Below are positions 1 to 11,486 of a stretch of 64,000 nt of DNA, piece by piece (positions within the stretch are counted from its first letter, which is position 1; each line of letters opens with the position of its first letter). Below the pieces are notes generated by a model. It ran no database searches and had not been told where the DNA came from. It was given only the letters and a program-made list of their open reading frames with translations. Made by a program: the position numbers and the translations under genes. Source of the stretch: Paratinospora sagittata (taxonomy: Eukaryota > Streptophyta > Magnoliopsida > Ranunculales > Menispermaceae); NCBI GenBank assembly GCA_035771175.1, contig CM069600.1:8641729-8705728 (forward strand), read 5' to 3'.

Positions 1-35
1 GGACAAGAAACGAGTTCCCAAGAGCCGATCAAAGT

Positions 36-430
36 TTGATCCCTGTACAGAGTTTGCCGGTACTGTTCATCCCCGGTACTGTTCATCCGATCCGAATCCG
101 ACCCATCTGCCCGACACTGTTCATCCGGTACATTCCCTGTTCGGCCCTCACTGTTCATCGGCCCGAGCCACTCAGTCCATCACTGTTCATACCGGTCCAG
201 CCCACACGGTCTGCTACTGTTCATCACCGGTCCAGCCCACTCAGTCCGCCACTATTCATCTCGGCCCAACCGTTCGGCCCGCGCTGTTCATCCGGCCCTT
301 GCCCACTCACTGTTCATACCGGTCCAGCCACACGGTCTGCTACTGTTCATAGCCGGCCCAGCCCAATCAGTCAGCCACTATTCATCTCGGCCCAACCGTT
401 CGGCCCGACTCTGTTCATCCGACCCAGCCC
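36..430. repeat. GC-rich leader of the Copia element with reiterated ACTGTTCAT motif
   Basis: The stretch is C-rich, unlike the AT-rich flanks, and carries about a dozen copies of ACTGTTCAT or CTATTCAT spaced 15-45 bp apart. A higher-order unit of about 125 bp is visible: the block at roughly 178-300 (CACTGTTCATACCGGTCCAG, then CTACTGTTCAT, CACTATTCATCTCGG, GCTGTTCATCCGG) recurs at roughly 306-425. It lies just upstream of the gag start at 660, so it is read as the untranslated leader of the element whose 5' LTR is off the left edge. A 174-aa frame crosses it, but its composition only reflects the repeat, so I do not call it a protein. Confidence 0.6.
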
Positions 431-659
431 GTTACGGCCCGCAGTTGACCGAATCCTTTTTCGGTTGACCAAGCATATCCGGTTCATTTTTCGTCTGATT
501 TCAACAAAGTCAGACTCGTGTCCACCATTTTCGACCGTTCCGGACGCAACCATGCAATGAGTTTCTGCAGATTCAGCTCCTAAGTTATTGATATAGCTTA
601 GTTGGAGTCGTTTATCATTTTTCAAGCACTTTTCGGCGTCATACATATCTTCGGTCTAA

Positions 660-3600
660 ATGGCGGAGGAAATCTCAAGACCAAGCAGACCTTGGCAAAG
701 AAGTTTGATGTCCAACGCAAAGTTCGAGGTGGAGAAATTCAACGGCACCAACAACTTTGGCATGTGACAATGCGAAGTTCAAGATCTTTTATTCCGGGAC
801 GGATCACATATCGCCTTGGAAACCAAGCCCAAGGATATATCCGATGATGATTGGAATTTTGTAAATCGTCAAGCTTGTGGAACAATCCGATTCTGTTTGG
901 CGAAGGATCAGAAGTACTTTGTCATGAAAGAGACTATGACAACAAGTCTCTGGAAGAAACTGGAGGACAAGTACATGACAAAAAGCATAGAGAACCGACT
1001 CTACCTAAAAAAGAGAAGGCTCTTCAAACCTTGATAAAGCAAGGTTCTCTGAAAGGTACAAAGACCGGAAAACTTGACTTCTGCGAGCACTGTATCTTAG
1101 GCAAGCAGACGAGAGTCAAGTTTGGCACTGCAATCCACCAGACAAAAGGAACATTCGATTATGTTCATACCGACGTTTGGGGACCCTCTCAAAATGCTTC
1201 ATTGGGCGGTAAACGTTGGTTTGTTACTTTCATTGATGATTTCTCACGCTATGTTTGGGTTTATACCATGAAGCATAAAGATGAAGTGCTAGATATCTTT
1301 CTTATATGGAAGAAAATGGTAGAAACCCAAACGAGAAGGAAGATCAAGAGGCTCAGATCTGATAATGGAGGAGAATACAAGTCAGACCCATTTTAGAAAA
1401 TTTGTGAGAATGAAGGGATTGTCAGACATTTCACAGTCCCAGGCACGCCACAACAAAACGGTGTTGCTGAACGCATGAATCGTAGTTTGGTAGATAAAGT
1501 TCGCTGCATGTTATCTCATTCTGGACTGAGCAAGGCATTTTGGGCTGAAGCTTTGTCATATGCCTCTCATATCATCAATAGACTTCCGGCAACAACACTC
1601 GATGGCAAAACTCCCACGGAGGTATGGTCTGGACAACCCGTTTCAGATTATAATTCTCTGCGCATTTTTGGATGCACTGTATATTTCCATGTGCAGGAAT
1701 CCAAACTGGATCCTAAGTCCAAGAAAGCGATTTTCATGGGCTTTAGTGAAGGAGTTAAAACTTTTCGACTATGGAACCCTGAGTCAAAGAAGATTGTACA
1801 AAGTCGAGATGTAACTTTTGACGAATCTGTGATGTTAAAACATACAGTTTCTGATAAAGAAAATTGAGATCCAGATTTGCCTCAGCAGATGGAGTTAGAT
1901 ATTCCAGTAACTCCTGGCAAGTCAACAGAGATATCCAACCATCCTGAAGATGACAAGGAGGAAATCTCAGTTGAGGTGGAGGCTCCAGGACCAGACATCA
2001 ATCAACAACCAGAATCAATTGCCACCAGTCGACCAAGAAGAGAAATCTGCAAACCGGCTCGGTACACTGACATGGTTGCATATGCATTACCAGTCACCGG
2101 AGATGATATTCCATACAATTACAAAGATGTTAGTCAGAGTATGGAAAGTGATAAGTGGAAAATGGCAATGCATGAGGAGATGAAATCACTCCATCAGAAT
2201 CAGACTTGGAAGTTGGTTCCACTTCCGAAAGGAAAGAAACCAATTGGCTGCAAATGGGTTTTCGCAAAGAAGGAAGGCTCTCCCAGCACAGACGATATCC
2301 GGTACAAAGCCAGACTGGTAGCAAAAGGCTACGCTCAGAGGGAAGGAATTGACTACAATGAGGTATTCTCACCTGTTGTTAAGCATTCGTTAATTCGAAT
2401 ATTATTGGCTTTGGTTGCACAGTTTGATCTCGAGTTAGCCCAACTCGATGTCAAAATTGCTTTTCTGCATGGTAATTTAGAAGAAGAGATATATATGTCT
2501 CAACCAGAAGGATTCAAAGTACCAGGAAGAGAGCATTGGGCTTGCAAGTTGAGCAAGTCATTGTATGGCCTGAAGCAGTCACCGAGACAGTGGTACAAGA
2601 GATTTGACAGCTTCATCCAAGGGCAGAAATATACCCGGAGTCAGTTTGATCATTGTGTCTACTATCGCAAACTTCAAGATGGTACATTTATCTATTTGCT
2701 TTTATATGTAGATGATATGTTAATAGCATCTAAAAGTACGGTGGAGATCAACAAACTAAAGGCTCAATTGAGCTCAGAGTTTGAAATGCAGGATCTTGGA
2801 GAAGCCAGAAAAATTCTCGGGATGGAGATAACTCGAGACAGGGCCAAAAACACAATCTGTTTGACTTAGACTCAGTATTTGAAGAAAGTTCTTCAAACTT
2901 TTGACATTGGAAATGACACAAAACCTGTGAGCACACTATTGACACCACATTTCAAGCTATGTTCATCAATGTCACCAAATTCTGAAGATCAGAAGAAGCA
3001 AATGGAGAATATTCCATATGCAAATGCAGTTGGTGCCTTGATGTATGTTATGGTGTGTACCAGACCTGACATTTCACATGCTGTAAGTATGGTAAGTCGT
3101 TACATGCACAACCCCGGTAAAGGCCACTGGCAAGCAGTGAAGTGGATTCTACGGTATATTCATGGTACTGTAGATATTGGTTTAAAGTTCGAGAGAGATA
3201 CGAAAAGTTGTAAGCATCTAGTCGGATATGTGGATTCGAACTATGCTGGAGATCTTGACAAGCGCAGATCTACTACTGGTTATGTTTTCACTATGGCAGG
3301 AGGACCAGTGAGTTGGAGATCAACACTACAGTCAACAGTTGCTTTGTCTACTACAGAGGCAGAGTACATGGCAGTAACAGAAGCTTTCAAGGAAGCAATC
3401 TGGTTTCATGGATTGACTAAAGACTTGAGAATTGTGCAGAAGAATGTTGAAGTTTTCTGCGACAACCAGAGTGCCATTTGTTTGGCAAAGAACCAAGTTC
3501 ATCACAGTCGAACGAAGCATATTGATGTTCGTTTTCATTTTGTTCGAGAAATAGTAGAAGAAGGGAGTATTCTTCTGCAAAAGATCAAGACTGCAGATAA

Positions 3601-3691
3601 CCCTGCAGATATGCTTACAAAGGTGGTTACAGGAATCAAGTTCCAACATTGTTTGGACTTGATCAACATCTCACGAGCTCGGAGTGCCTAA
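660..3691 (+). pseudogene. Ty1/Copia gag-pol polyprotein, degenerate
   Basis: The retrotransposon polyprotein would make capsid, protease, integrase and reverse transcriptase/RNase H. Gag starts at ATG 660 (MAEEISRPSR) and continues to about 1010 with an in-frame TGA at 766-768. The frame then shifts into the pre-integrase domain (LDFCEHCILGKQ, about 1070-1110), so the CCHC knuckle and protease are deleted. Integrase shows HTDVWGPS, then SDNGGEY, and the region around NGVAERMN. RT (about 2000-2850) has the LYVDDM catalytic motif. RNase H has YVDSNYAGD, EAEYMA and RTKHIDVRFHF. Further in-frame stops are TAG 1394-1396, TGA 1865-1867 and TAG 2867-2869; everything from about 1010 to 3691 is in one frame. 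It resembles the Tork/Tnt1-type lineage, by general family knowledge. It cannot encode active products. Confidence 0.93.
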
Positions 3692-3778
3692 GGGCACTAA
3701 TGAAGGCAGCAACAGTTTTTTGAAGGAAGCTTGTTATCTGTAGAGAGATTGCAGGTGTGTAGGAGCCTTGTTCCACAT

Positions 3779-3796
3779 GAGGTGGAGGTGGCGATT
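3779..3796 (+). other. polypurine tract of the Copia element
   Basis: A purine run (GAGGTGGAGGTGGCGATT) sits directly upstream of the LTR start TGTGGGG. This is the expected position for the plus-strand DNA priming site. It is inferred from position and composition. Confidence 0.6.
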
Positions 3797-4142
3797 TGTG
3801 GGGTCCACCTAAAGTGGAAAACCAGAAGGTTGGTGGCCGCCCTCCACCAACTCGGCTGCGCCGAGTTGGTTGACAATATTATTTAAATATATTATTATAT
3901 ATATTTATAATTACACAAATACCCCTATATACTCCTATAAATAGGGCCTTACTTCATTCTTAAATTCATGTTCAGTGAGATCTATTCTGAGAGATCTATT
4001 CAAGAAATCCTATCTGTATGATCCACCTAAGGGTGAAGTAATACAAGAGTGCTGCCTCCCGTGGACGTAGGCAATTTGCAGAACCACGTTAAATTTGTTG
4101 TCTTATTTTTTCTTTCATGCTTTACCACGATTCCGCACAACA
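3797..4142 (+). mobile_element. 3' LTR of the Copia element
   Basis: About 346 bp, starting TGTGGGGTCC and ending CGCACAACA. It contains a TATA-like TATAAATAG at 3936 and AT-rich sequence before it. The right boundary is set by comparison with the paralogous copy at 16.8 kb: sequence homologous to the minus-strand membrane-protein exon resumes exactly at 4143. The 5' LTR and the other target-site duplication are left of the window, so LTR divergence cannot be measured here. GGAAC (4143-4147) is the likely right TSD. Confidence 0.8.
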
Positions 4143-5193
4143 GGAACAATCCAAATTCTAGTAATCTGCAGACCAATAATATGATGGTTTGTGAGACTAT
4201 CAAGTTGTGGTGCTGTATCTCTTCCTGATGGTGCCTGTATCCACGAATTGCTATAGTCAATTTATGATCAGACAGCAGTAGCAACTAAGAACAGAAATTT
4301 TGCATACCGCAAAAAAATAAAATAAAATAAAATAAAATCTGAAACCCATTAATCCAATCTAATCGATCCCAGATCAGAACATATCAAAGACAAGTACCGC
4401 TCTCTAAATTATAATTCTCTACAATTAATTTTGTAGTAAGAATGTTGGGCTGACGTTCGACGCTTTGAGGCATAATGGCGTGGTGCAAGTTCGAGTTTTA
4501 CCTTCGTTAGATTTTCAAATGTCTTACGGATGCCCAAGAGAATCCTTTCTGATGTGGTGGTGGGTTCCCAGTGGAGTCGCGGGTGCGAATTCAGGTCTAT
4601 AGGTCGGCATGCGGTGCCTTATCTTTCCCAATACCTATTACGTACCCATTTCAAATAATCAAACCACCAAACCCATCTCTACAATTAAACAAAGTTCTGG
4701 CGAAACATTTCCGATGAAAAGAAACATAAATTACAGAAATAGAAAAATAGAAACATCTTGGGCCTAATAATTATAAAAAAGATGATGGGAGATGAGAGTA
4801 TCAATCATCTAAGAAGAATAAGAAGAAGAAGAAGAAGAATGTCAGCTTATCATGTGCTTGTTTCTTTTTCCAAGTAATGCAAAAGGATGATTTCTTGCAA
4901 CGCTATGCGTTGCATTCGACCTATGAAATCAGCACTACAACATTCAAACGCAATTTTCAAGCTTTAAAAGTAATTAAGAAAAACATTCAAAATTTCTCAG
5001 ATGCGATGCCAAAGCTGATCAAACTTAATAACTAATTAACCTCGTCGACTGGAGGTTGATTTTGCACGATGATTTCCACCGGTCGTTGATCAGTGTTTTC
5101 CTCGCCATCGCCATTGCAAAACATAGTTCTGAAAAGCTCGAACACTTGATCCAACAGTGCATTCAACAACATTATTGCCCTCAATCTCCTCAT
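4143..5193 (-). pseudogene. tandem membrane-protein family, copy A (interrupted by Copia)
   Basis: Minus-strand remnant of an unrecognised plant gene family (copies A-E). Exon 1 is 5041-5193: ATG at 5193, 51 codons, containing ELFRTMFCNGDGEEN and RPVEIIVQNQPPVDE, followed by a weak GTTAAT donor. A degraded piece like exon 2 of copy B lies near 4880-4920 without a recognisable donor. A downstream exon begins after the acceptor GATACAG at 4235, encodes an APSGRDTAPQ... stretch ending RIWIV, and is cut at 4143 by the Copia LTR. In copy B the same point leads into three hydrophobic segments, so this copy lost its membrane part or has it beyond the insertion. Function unknown. Confidence 0.6.
4437..4618 (+). 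mobile_element. putative tRNA-derived SINE insertion in copy A
   Basis: About 180 bp is present in copy A but absent from copies B, C, D and E at the same place: flanking text TTTTGTAGTAA and CTTTCCCAATACC is shared by the copies. The insert has a B-box-like GCAAGTTCGAGTTTTACC near 4480 and a second ...GGTGCGAATTCAGG... block. No target duplication is clear. The insertion is shown by the comparison; the SINE class is inference. Confidence 0.4.
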
Positions 5194-5289
5194 TACTAGA
5201 AGCTTTTGATGAGTTTTGAAACAAGCTTAGCCAGTTAGCTTTTTCCTATAGTTTTATACTCAAGCGACGAAGAAGAAAGGAGATGGAAC

Positions 5290-8263
5290 CCTGCAGAACC
5301 TCAAATTTTAGGACTAGTGATTATTCTATATATACATCATCAATGTATTTCATGACGTGCGTGCACGGCCTCTAATGATTATTCCCGGGATTAAGGGCAA
5401 CACTCAGTGTGGCCTTTTTTGGCTTAATCTCAAAAATGCCCTTCTACATTTTATCATTGTATTCTTTGTTAGAATTTGGTATTTAAAGATTAGGGGTTCT
5501 TCAAACGTTGCCACAATTAGTGCCCATTCGTGGTTTATAACTAGTCCATTTGCAGTCTCAAATTCTCTTTGCTCTCGAACAAACTGCATCTTCTTTCTTT
5601 TCAAATGGTAATTCTTACCCAATATATGAAATGCACTAATTTAGATGATTGTTTTGTGTTTTATAGATGATAGTCAGGCTGAGTGGTGAAGTCACAATAA
5701 TCTTGCTTAAAAATTACTTTTTTAGAGTAATAATCTGCTTTCCATTCACTATTTAAAGGTACTAGAGACAAGATTTTGTCTAGTTAAATTATATCAATCA
5801 CTATTTCAGCAAAGTAACGATATTACAACAATATATCAAGTCTAAAGTTTAATTTTATGTCCTTAAGATAATTTTGTCCTGTATTGGTGCTCATAGTGTA
5901 TGATAATTGTCTCTCAAGATACAACGATCTTCTTCTTATGATAGCAACACTTTAAATCACATGAATAATTAAATCAATAAAAGGTGATTTCTCACAAAAA
6001 CAATGCTAAAATAGAAAAGAAAGAAAAAGAAGAAAATACTGAAAAATCAAATATTTTTAAGATGGATTTTCTAAGTTCTAGAGTGCTCTATTTGTAGTTA
6101 TTTTGTTGTTGCACATGGTGCCTTTTGTACACCGTCGGATCGAGTACAATCGCATCTAGTCGCGATCAGATGGTCGTGATCGTTGCACCCAATCATATAC
6201 TGTAAAATTGCACTCTATTAGTGGAGGCACGATCTAACGGCTCTAATCAGCACAACCCATCCCGCATAACCCAAGTGGTCATGATTTGAAGGTCTCAATT
6301 GGCGCACCCATCCGATCCGCCTTGATTTTTTGAAAATAAAAAGCTCCCCAGCGATGCACATGTGCAAAGTGTTGTGTACTCAATCGCCCTTTCGCCCTCT
6401 CCCTCGCACACGTGCGCTTGCGCCACGACCCTCACGTGGTGTGTGCTCAGCTAAGCCTTTCTTTGTGTGTAGTGAGCTCAAATTCAAGTGAAGAGTTATA
6501 TCTACCATTATAAGTAAACACATAGATTTATAACTTTCTCATGTGGGACTAAATTTTGTTTACCATTTTTAACACTATACAGTTATCTAATAGGCTACTT
6601 TAAACTCAATTTCTCATTCATATGAAAATGGGTATAGAATAATAATATATTCTTAATCTTTATATATTATATATTAATATTCAACTTGGTCCCGCTTAAA
6701 ATCACATGTGGGTCTCATTAAAATATTTAGCTCAAAATAATAAAAAATTATATTTAATACCCATTTTTTCAACAATCACCCTATAAATAGAAATTGAACT
6801 AAGGCACTTTTCTATCATTTTGTTCCTTAGCTCAAAATAAGCTAGGACCTTCTTTCCATTTACTTTTGGAATGTGCTGCTGGCAATGGAAGTTGTAGTTC
6901 ATGTTTTAAGAATTTTTTTTATAGGAGCATTGTTTATTGGTACGCCAACAACTATTTTTTTTTTTGGCTCTTATTAAATACTGTTTTATTTTTTAATTCT
7001 TTTGTAGTGCATCAGCATGTATTAAATAATATTAGCATTAGTTTTAAATATTAATACAATATTATAAGAAAAATATATTCTTATTATTATTCTACTCAAT
7101 ATCTTTTGTAAAAAATACTATCAGACACCCATAATTTAAAATATGTTTTTTGATTAAAACTTTAAATTTAAATCAAAGTTGAGTTCTTGACGAGTCTACA
7201 TGTTTTGGTCCATTTTAACCATGTTTTTTTTAAGTGAAAGGTCCATTTAACTCAACTAAGGCGACAAACTTTCATGTATTACATGAGTAATACCAATGAA
7301 TATCTTTTGGAATGAGCATTTTATGATACTCTATTATTAATATTTAGATATGCATGTTGCACATAATAAAATAAATATTTTATAGTAAAAGAATATGTGT
7401 ATAAATATAAAAGTTTTTTAAAAAAAAACCAAAACAAATTCATTTCATATAATTATAGAAAAAGATGGAAAAGGATTGCCTTCTATTTTTTTTTTTCCAC
7501 CTTTTCACTTCATTTTGTCATATGGTCAAATATACAAGTGTTATATATCAAAATCAAAGTAAAAATCATGTTCCAGACTCATTTATGACATATTGACCTA
7601 CATTTGACACACCAATTCTAAGGTCTCGCACTTTGAAACACATTCAAAAGTCTCCGACATAACAATAACCACATTGTATAATCACATATATGTGTATCTA
7701 TACACGTACATATACATATAATTATACTTACTAGTCAATGATAATGTTTGACTAAATTTATGGGATATTATATACCAAGAAAGCTAAAGAACAAAATATT
7801 TATAAGAAAAAAGCTTTTGGTTGGCAATTCCAAATACTAGCCTCCCGTCCCTCCCTACGGGCGGGGAGACAATTTTTAGAGAGGTTTTGTATTAGATTAA
7901 AGTAGCAGTAATTCAATCTTCTTGTGATAGCTATTTCTTGTGATAGCTATGGATAAATCTAGTTGCTTAATCATTTTAATATCGAATTGACATTAATGAT
8001 GTAAGGATCTTTTTTTTCAATAATTTTTTATTAATTATTTTATCAATAATTGACTTTACTATAGATATATAAGCTAAATTATATTTTAATTCTATCATAG
8101 AATAATTGAATGGTGCTCTTGTTTTGGGACGTGCTAAGAGATATTTGGATTAAAAATCATAATTATTTGTGTTAACACATAAATGAAGGTATTCAGTTGA
8201 TGATTAACACATATAGCCATACAATAGCACAACTTCTTAATCGTTTGTTTCGCGATGCATTCG
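5290..8263. other. AT-rich intergenic DNA, no gene recognised
   Basis: Only short random open frames occur. A less AT-rich block at about 6120-6480 (around ACACCGTCGGATCGAGTAC) and a block near 6500-6850 with GTGGGACTAAATTTTG look like old repeat remnants that I cannot classify. A segment at 7805-7850 (TTGGTTGGCAATTCCAAATA) recurs at 16272-16310. GTGATAGCTATTTCTT is tandemly duplicated near 7923-7950. Confidence 0.5.
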
Positions 8264-8268
8264 TGTAG

Positions 8269-10429
8269 TGTCACGACGCTCCTGATGTAGGCTGACGTCA
8301 TGACTGGCACAGTGTACTATACACTGTACATACCCATATACAATATATAATATACTGTCAGCCTTCACGTAGTCTCACAATCCTTCCCAAAATTTACAAA
8401 AATTTTTTTTCCTAATATACCACAAATCAAATCCAATATAGATCTCTATAATCATTCCATTCATTCACACATCACATTTTCATTTCATCATCTAATATAT
8501 TAAGCTATATATATGCCCACACATCCCATCTAGATGATATTACATATATATAATGTGTGATAAGTATACATATCAAAATAACAAAAGCTATTTCCTCTAA
8601 GCATACATACACATACCAGGCGAAGGCTCACGTGATTATCACTCACGGAGTTTCTTTTTCCCTTCGACTCAATACCTGAAATATCGGAGGAAATGGGGTG
8701 AGCAAACAACAGCTCAGTGAATATAGTTCTTAAGATGACAATTATATACATTTAGAGAAATATGACATTTAAAATCATTTCAAACACTTATTCAACATAT
8801 GCAGCATTCAACGAATATATTATACATATCAACAACATAAATTTCATGAGTTTTCAATACCACAATGCACAATCTCCCTCCTCCGCAAGGCAAGAGAGCA
8901 AGTCTAACCCTTGTATGACCGTTATAAGGTAGTCACAGCCTCTCATTACCCAATTCACAGTCATTTCAAGGATCACAACCCTTGTTAGGACAGACCTACT
9001 GACAATGAGGACTCGCAAAACCTCAGCCGGGTGTAATTCCTAACGAAATGACATCATTACAAACTCCAATTGCTAAAATCAGTTTGCATGATCCATAAAA
9101 CTCAATGCATTTTATATAACTATCACATGCATGCAATCAAACATTTTATATGCGTACAATGCCATACAAGAACCAAATCAAGAAAACTATACTCACAGTA
9201 CAACACGTTCAACTTAAACCCAATCATCATCGCTTTCGAGTTCAGCTCCAAGTTAAATCCAACTAATTTAACCTGTCACAATCACTCCATAATTCAATTT
9301 CATATATTCATATCTATTTACATCTTTAATTTCTCAACTCACTTCAAATCACGAATAATAAATCCATTTAGGACTCATAAGCAGTTGAAGAAACTACTAT
9401 CTCGTTTCTGTGGTCAATCTAGATATTTTCACAAGAAATAACAGTAAAAATAGATGTCCAAATCATATTTTCACGACACCATATACTTAGTTACTAAAAC
9501 TATCAAATCATATCCAAAAATCACATTCTTAGCATCGAAACTTCCAGAATTCAGTTCTCGATTCTATGATTTTAAATCACTGTTCACTGTTTATATCACT
9601 GTTCACTATCTGTTCACTATTCACTATTCACATTACTGTTTACTATTTACATCACTGTTTATAGTACTATTCGTCACTATTTATTCGAAACATGTATATT
9701 GTATTAAAATTGTCAAACGGTCTCCAAAAATCATAAAATGGAACTTAACCACATATTCAGGGTGCCGACAGTCCAGGGAGTGTTTTTCTACCTTTCTAGC
9801 AGATTTTCATTCATATTGGGTCAAAACCCAAATTTTTGAAAACGCCTAAAACGGCTCCCATAGCTAAAATTAGTCCGCTAGAAAGTTTACATCTAGCTTA
9901 GATATCAATTTTACGGAGAAATAGAGGAAAAATCACTTACCGCAGGTCCTAATTTCGCGCGAATCCCTCCCCTTTTTCTTCTTCTCCTTCTTCCTTCTCG
10001 GTTCTTCCTCTTCTGCTTCCAGCAACTTCTTTCATTTGGTTTTTCTTTCGTTTTTTTTATATTTATTTATTACATACGAATACTGTTGATGGTGTTGTTC
10101 AGTGAACAGTACCCTCAAATGAACTGTAACTTTATTGTTATTTTATTTTTTCTTCCTTTATTCCTCTTTTTCTTCTTTTATACACTCAATCCACATAATT
10201 CAACTCCAAAATTTAACTTGTAAGCACCCATATAAGCCGATCTCATATGTATCATCTTCATTTAATAAGTTTATTTACGAATTATATACACGTATATTTG
10301 GCTCATATGTATAAAAGACGTATATTATCACTCGTATATTTTGCTCATACGTATACAATACGTGTATTCTATATCTCAATATACGTGTACTTCAACGTAT
10401 GTATTTAATTAAAATTACGGGGTGTTACA
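8269..10429 (-). mobile_element. solo LTR, 2161 bp, TSD TGTAG
   Basis: On the plus strand it starts TGTCACGACGCTCCTGATG and ends ATTACGGGGTGTTACA. Both ends are flanked by TGTAG (8264-8268 and 10430-10434), a 5-bp target duplication. It is the reverse-oriented relative of the solo LTR at 46570-48631. No internal region, PBS or polyprotein is present, so it is the product of LTR-LTR recombination. It carries a cluster of ACTGTTCAC/ACTATTCAC motifs at about 9580-9680. Open frames inside it (about 9070-9850) have no domain similarity I recognise. Confidence 0.9.
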
Positions 10430-10434
10430 TGTAG

Positions 10435-11486
10435 GATAGTGCATTAGGATAATTATAAGTGGAACAAAGGTATTTTTGGTTGATGACTTGAAACTGAAAC
10501 CAATCCAAAAGTTGGAGAATTTTTCAACTGGTTTTGAACCAAACACCTCATTTTAGTCAAGTTGCCAAACTATTTATAAATTTGGCCAACCCAATGTGTC
10601 ATATTTGGAATTTTATGATTGGATGTCAAGATTAAGTTGAAAATCAAAGATACCTAATTAAAAGTCACAACTCCAGTCCCTAACCCTAGAAAAATTAGGA
10701 ACAGTGACCCTCTCAGGTAACGGTATTAATACACAAAATAATATATAATGACAAGGGTATTTTTGAAGGGAATATAAAGGCAAATGAAGTTTAGTGTGAG
10801 ATTTATAGAATAAAATTCTATCATAGAAAAAAAGAATTATGGGATTGTTACTGGAAAATGATGGTGCATGTCTAACTTGTCTGATACAATTTTTTTAAGT
10901 ATGTAATGGTGTGGGTTGTGATGATGAAATAATTATTGCAAACATATATTCACAGGTAATGACATATTCTAATAGAAACAAAATAATCTTAAAAAAAAAA
11001 AAGTGAACATAATTTTTTTTTAAATATTAGTTGTTGAAAAATTAAAAAATTAAAAAAAATGTTGTTGATAATTTAATCAAACTTTGCTAATTTATATCAA
11101 TGGTCATATGATAAATAGTTATTTTTTGTTTTTTTTATCATTTATAATATTTAATTCATATTTAATATACATTTAGGAAAGTTGTATCAACTTTATTGAT
11201 TTTGTCGTGTTACAAACTTATCATTGCAATTATATCTATAGCAATAAATTATTAAGTCATTATCATTGAGATTATTGCAAAATGTAACATAATGATTTAA
11301 AAAAAAAGGAAGTGGACATGATAATTTTAAAAAAATTATCCATTAAACAATAAATAATTTAAAAAAGGTGTTGTTGATAATTTAATCAAACTTTTACAAA
11401 TTTATATCAATAGTTACATGATAAATAATTAATTGGACAGTTCTTTTTCTTTTTCTTTGATTGTTTATTTAATGTTGTACGCAAGC
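10435..11486. other. AT-rich spacer with a duplicated ~130-bp block
   Basis: No gene is seen. The block around 10990-11120 (GTTGTTGATAATTTAATC followed by TTTATATCAATGGTCA) is repeated with changes at 11300-11430, about 300 bp later. The rest is low-complexity A/T sequence. Confidence 0.5.

Noticed and set aside
36..560. 174-aa open frame on plus strand
   Set aside because: Its residues merely translate the ACTGTTCAT repeat; no domain, and it lies in a retroelement leader.
9070..9849. Two open frames of 123 and 131 aa
   Set aside because: Inside the solo LTR at 8269-10429; low-complexity composition and no homologous frame conserved in the LTR at 46.6 kb.
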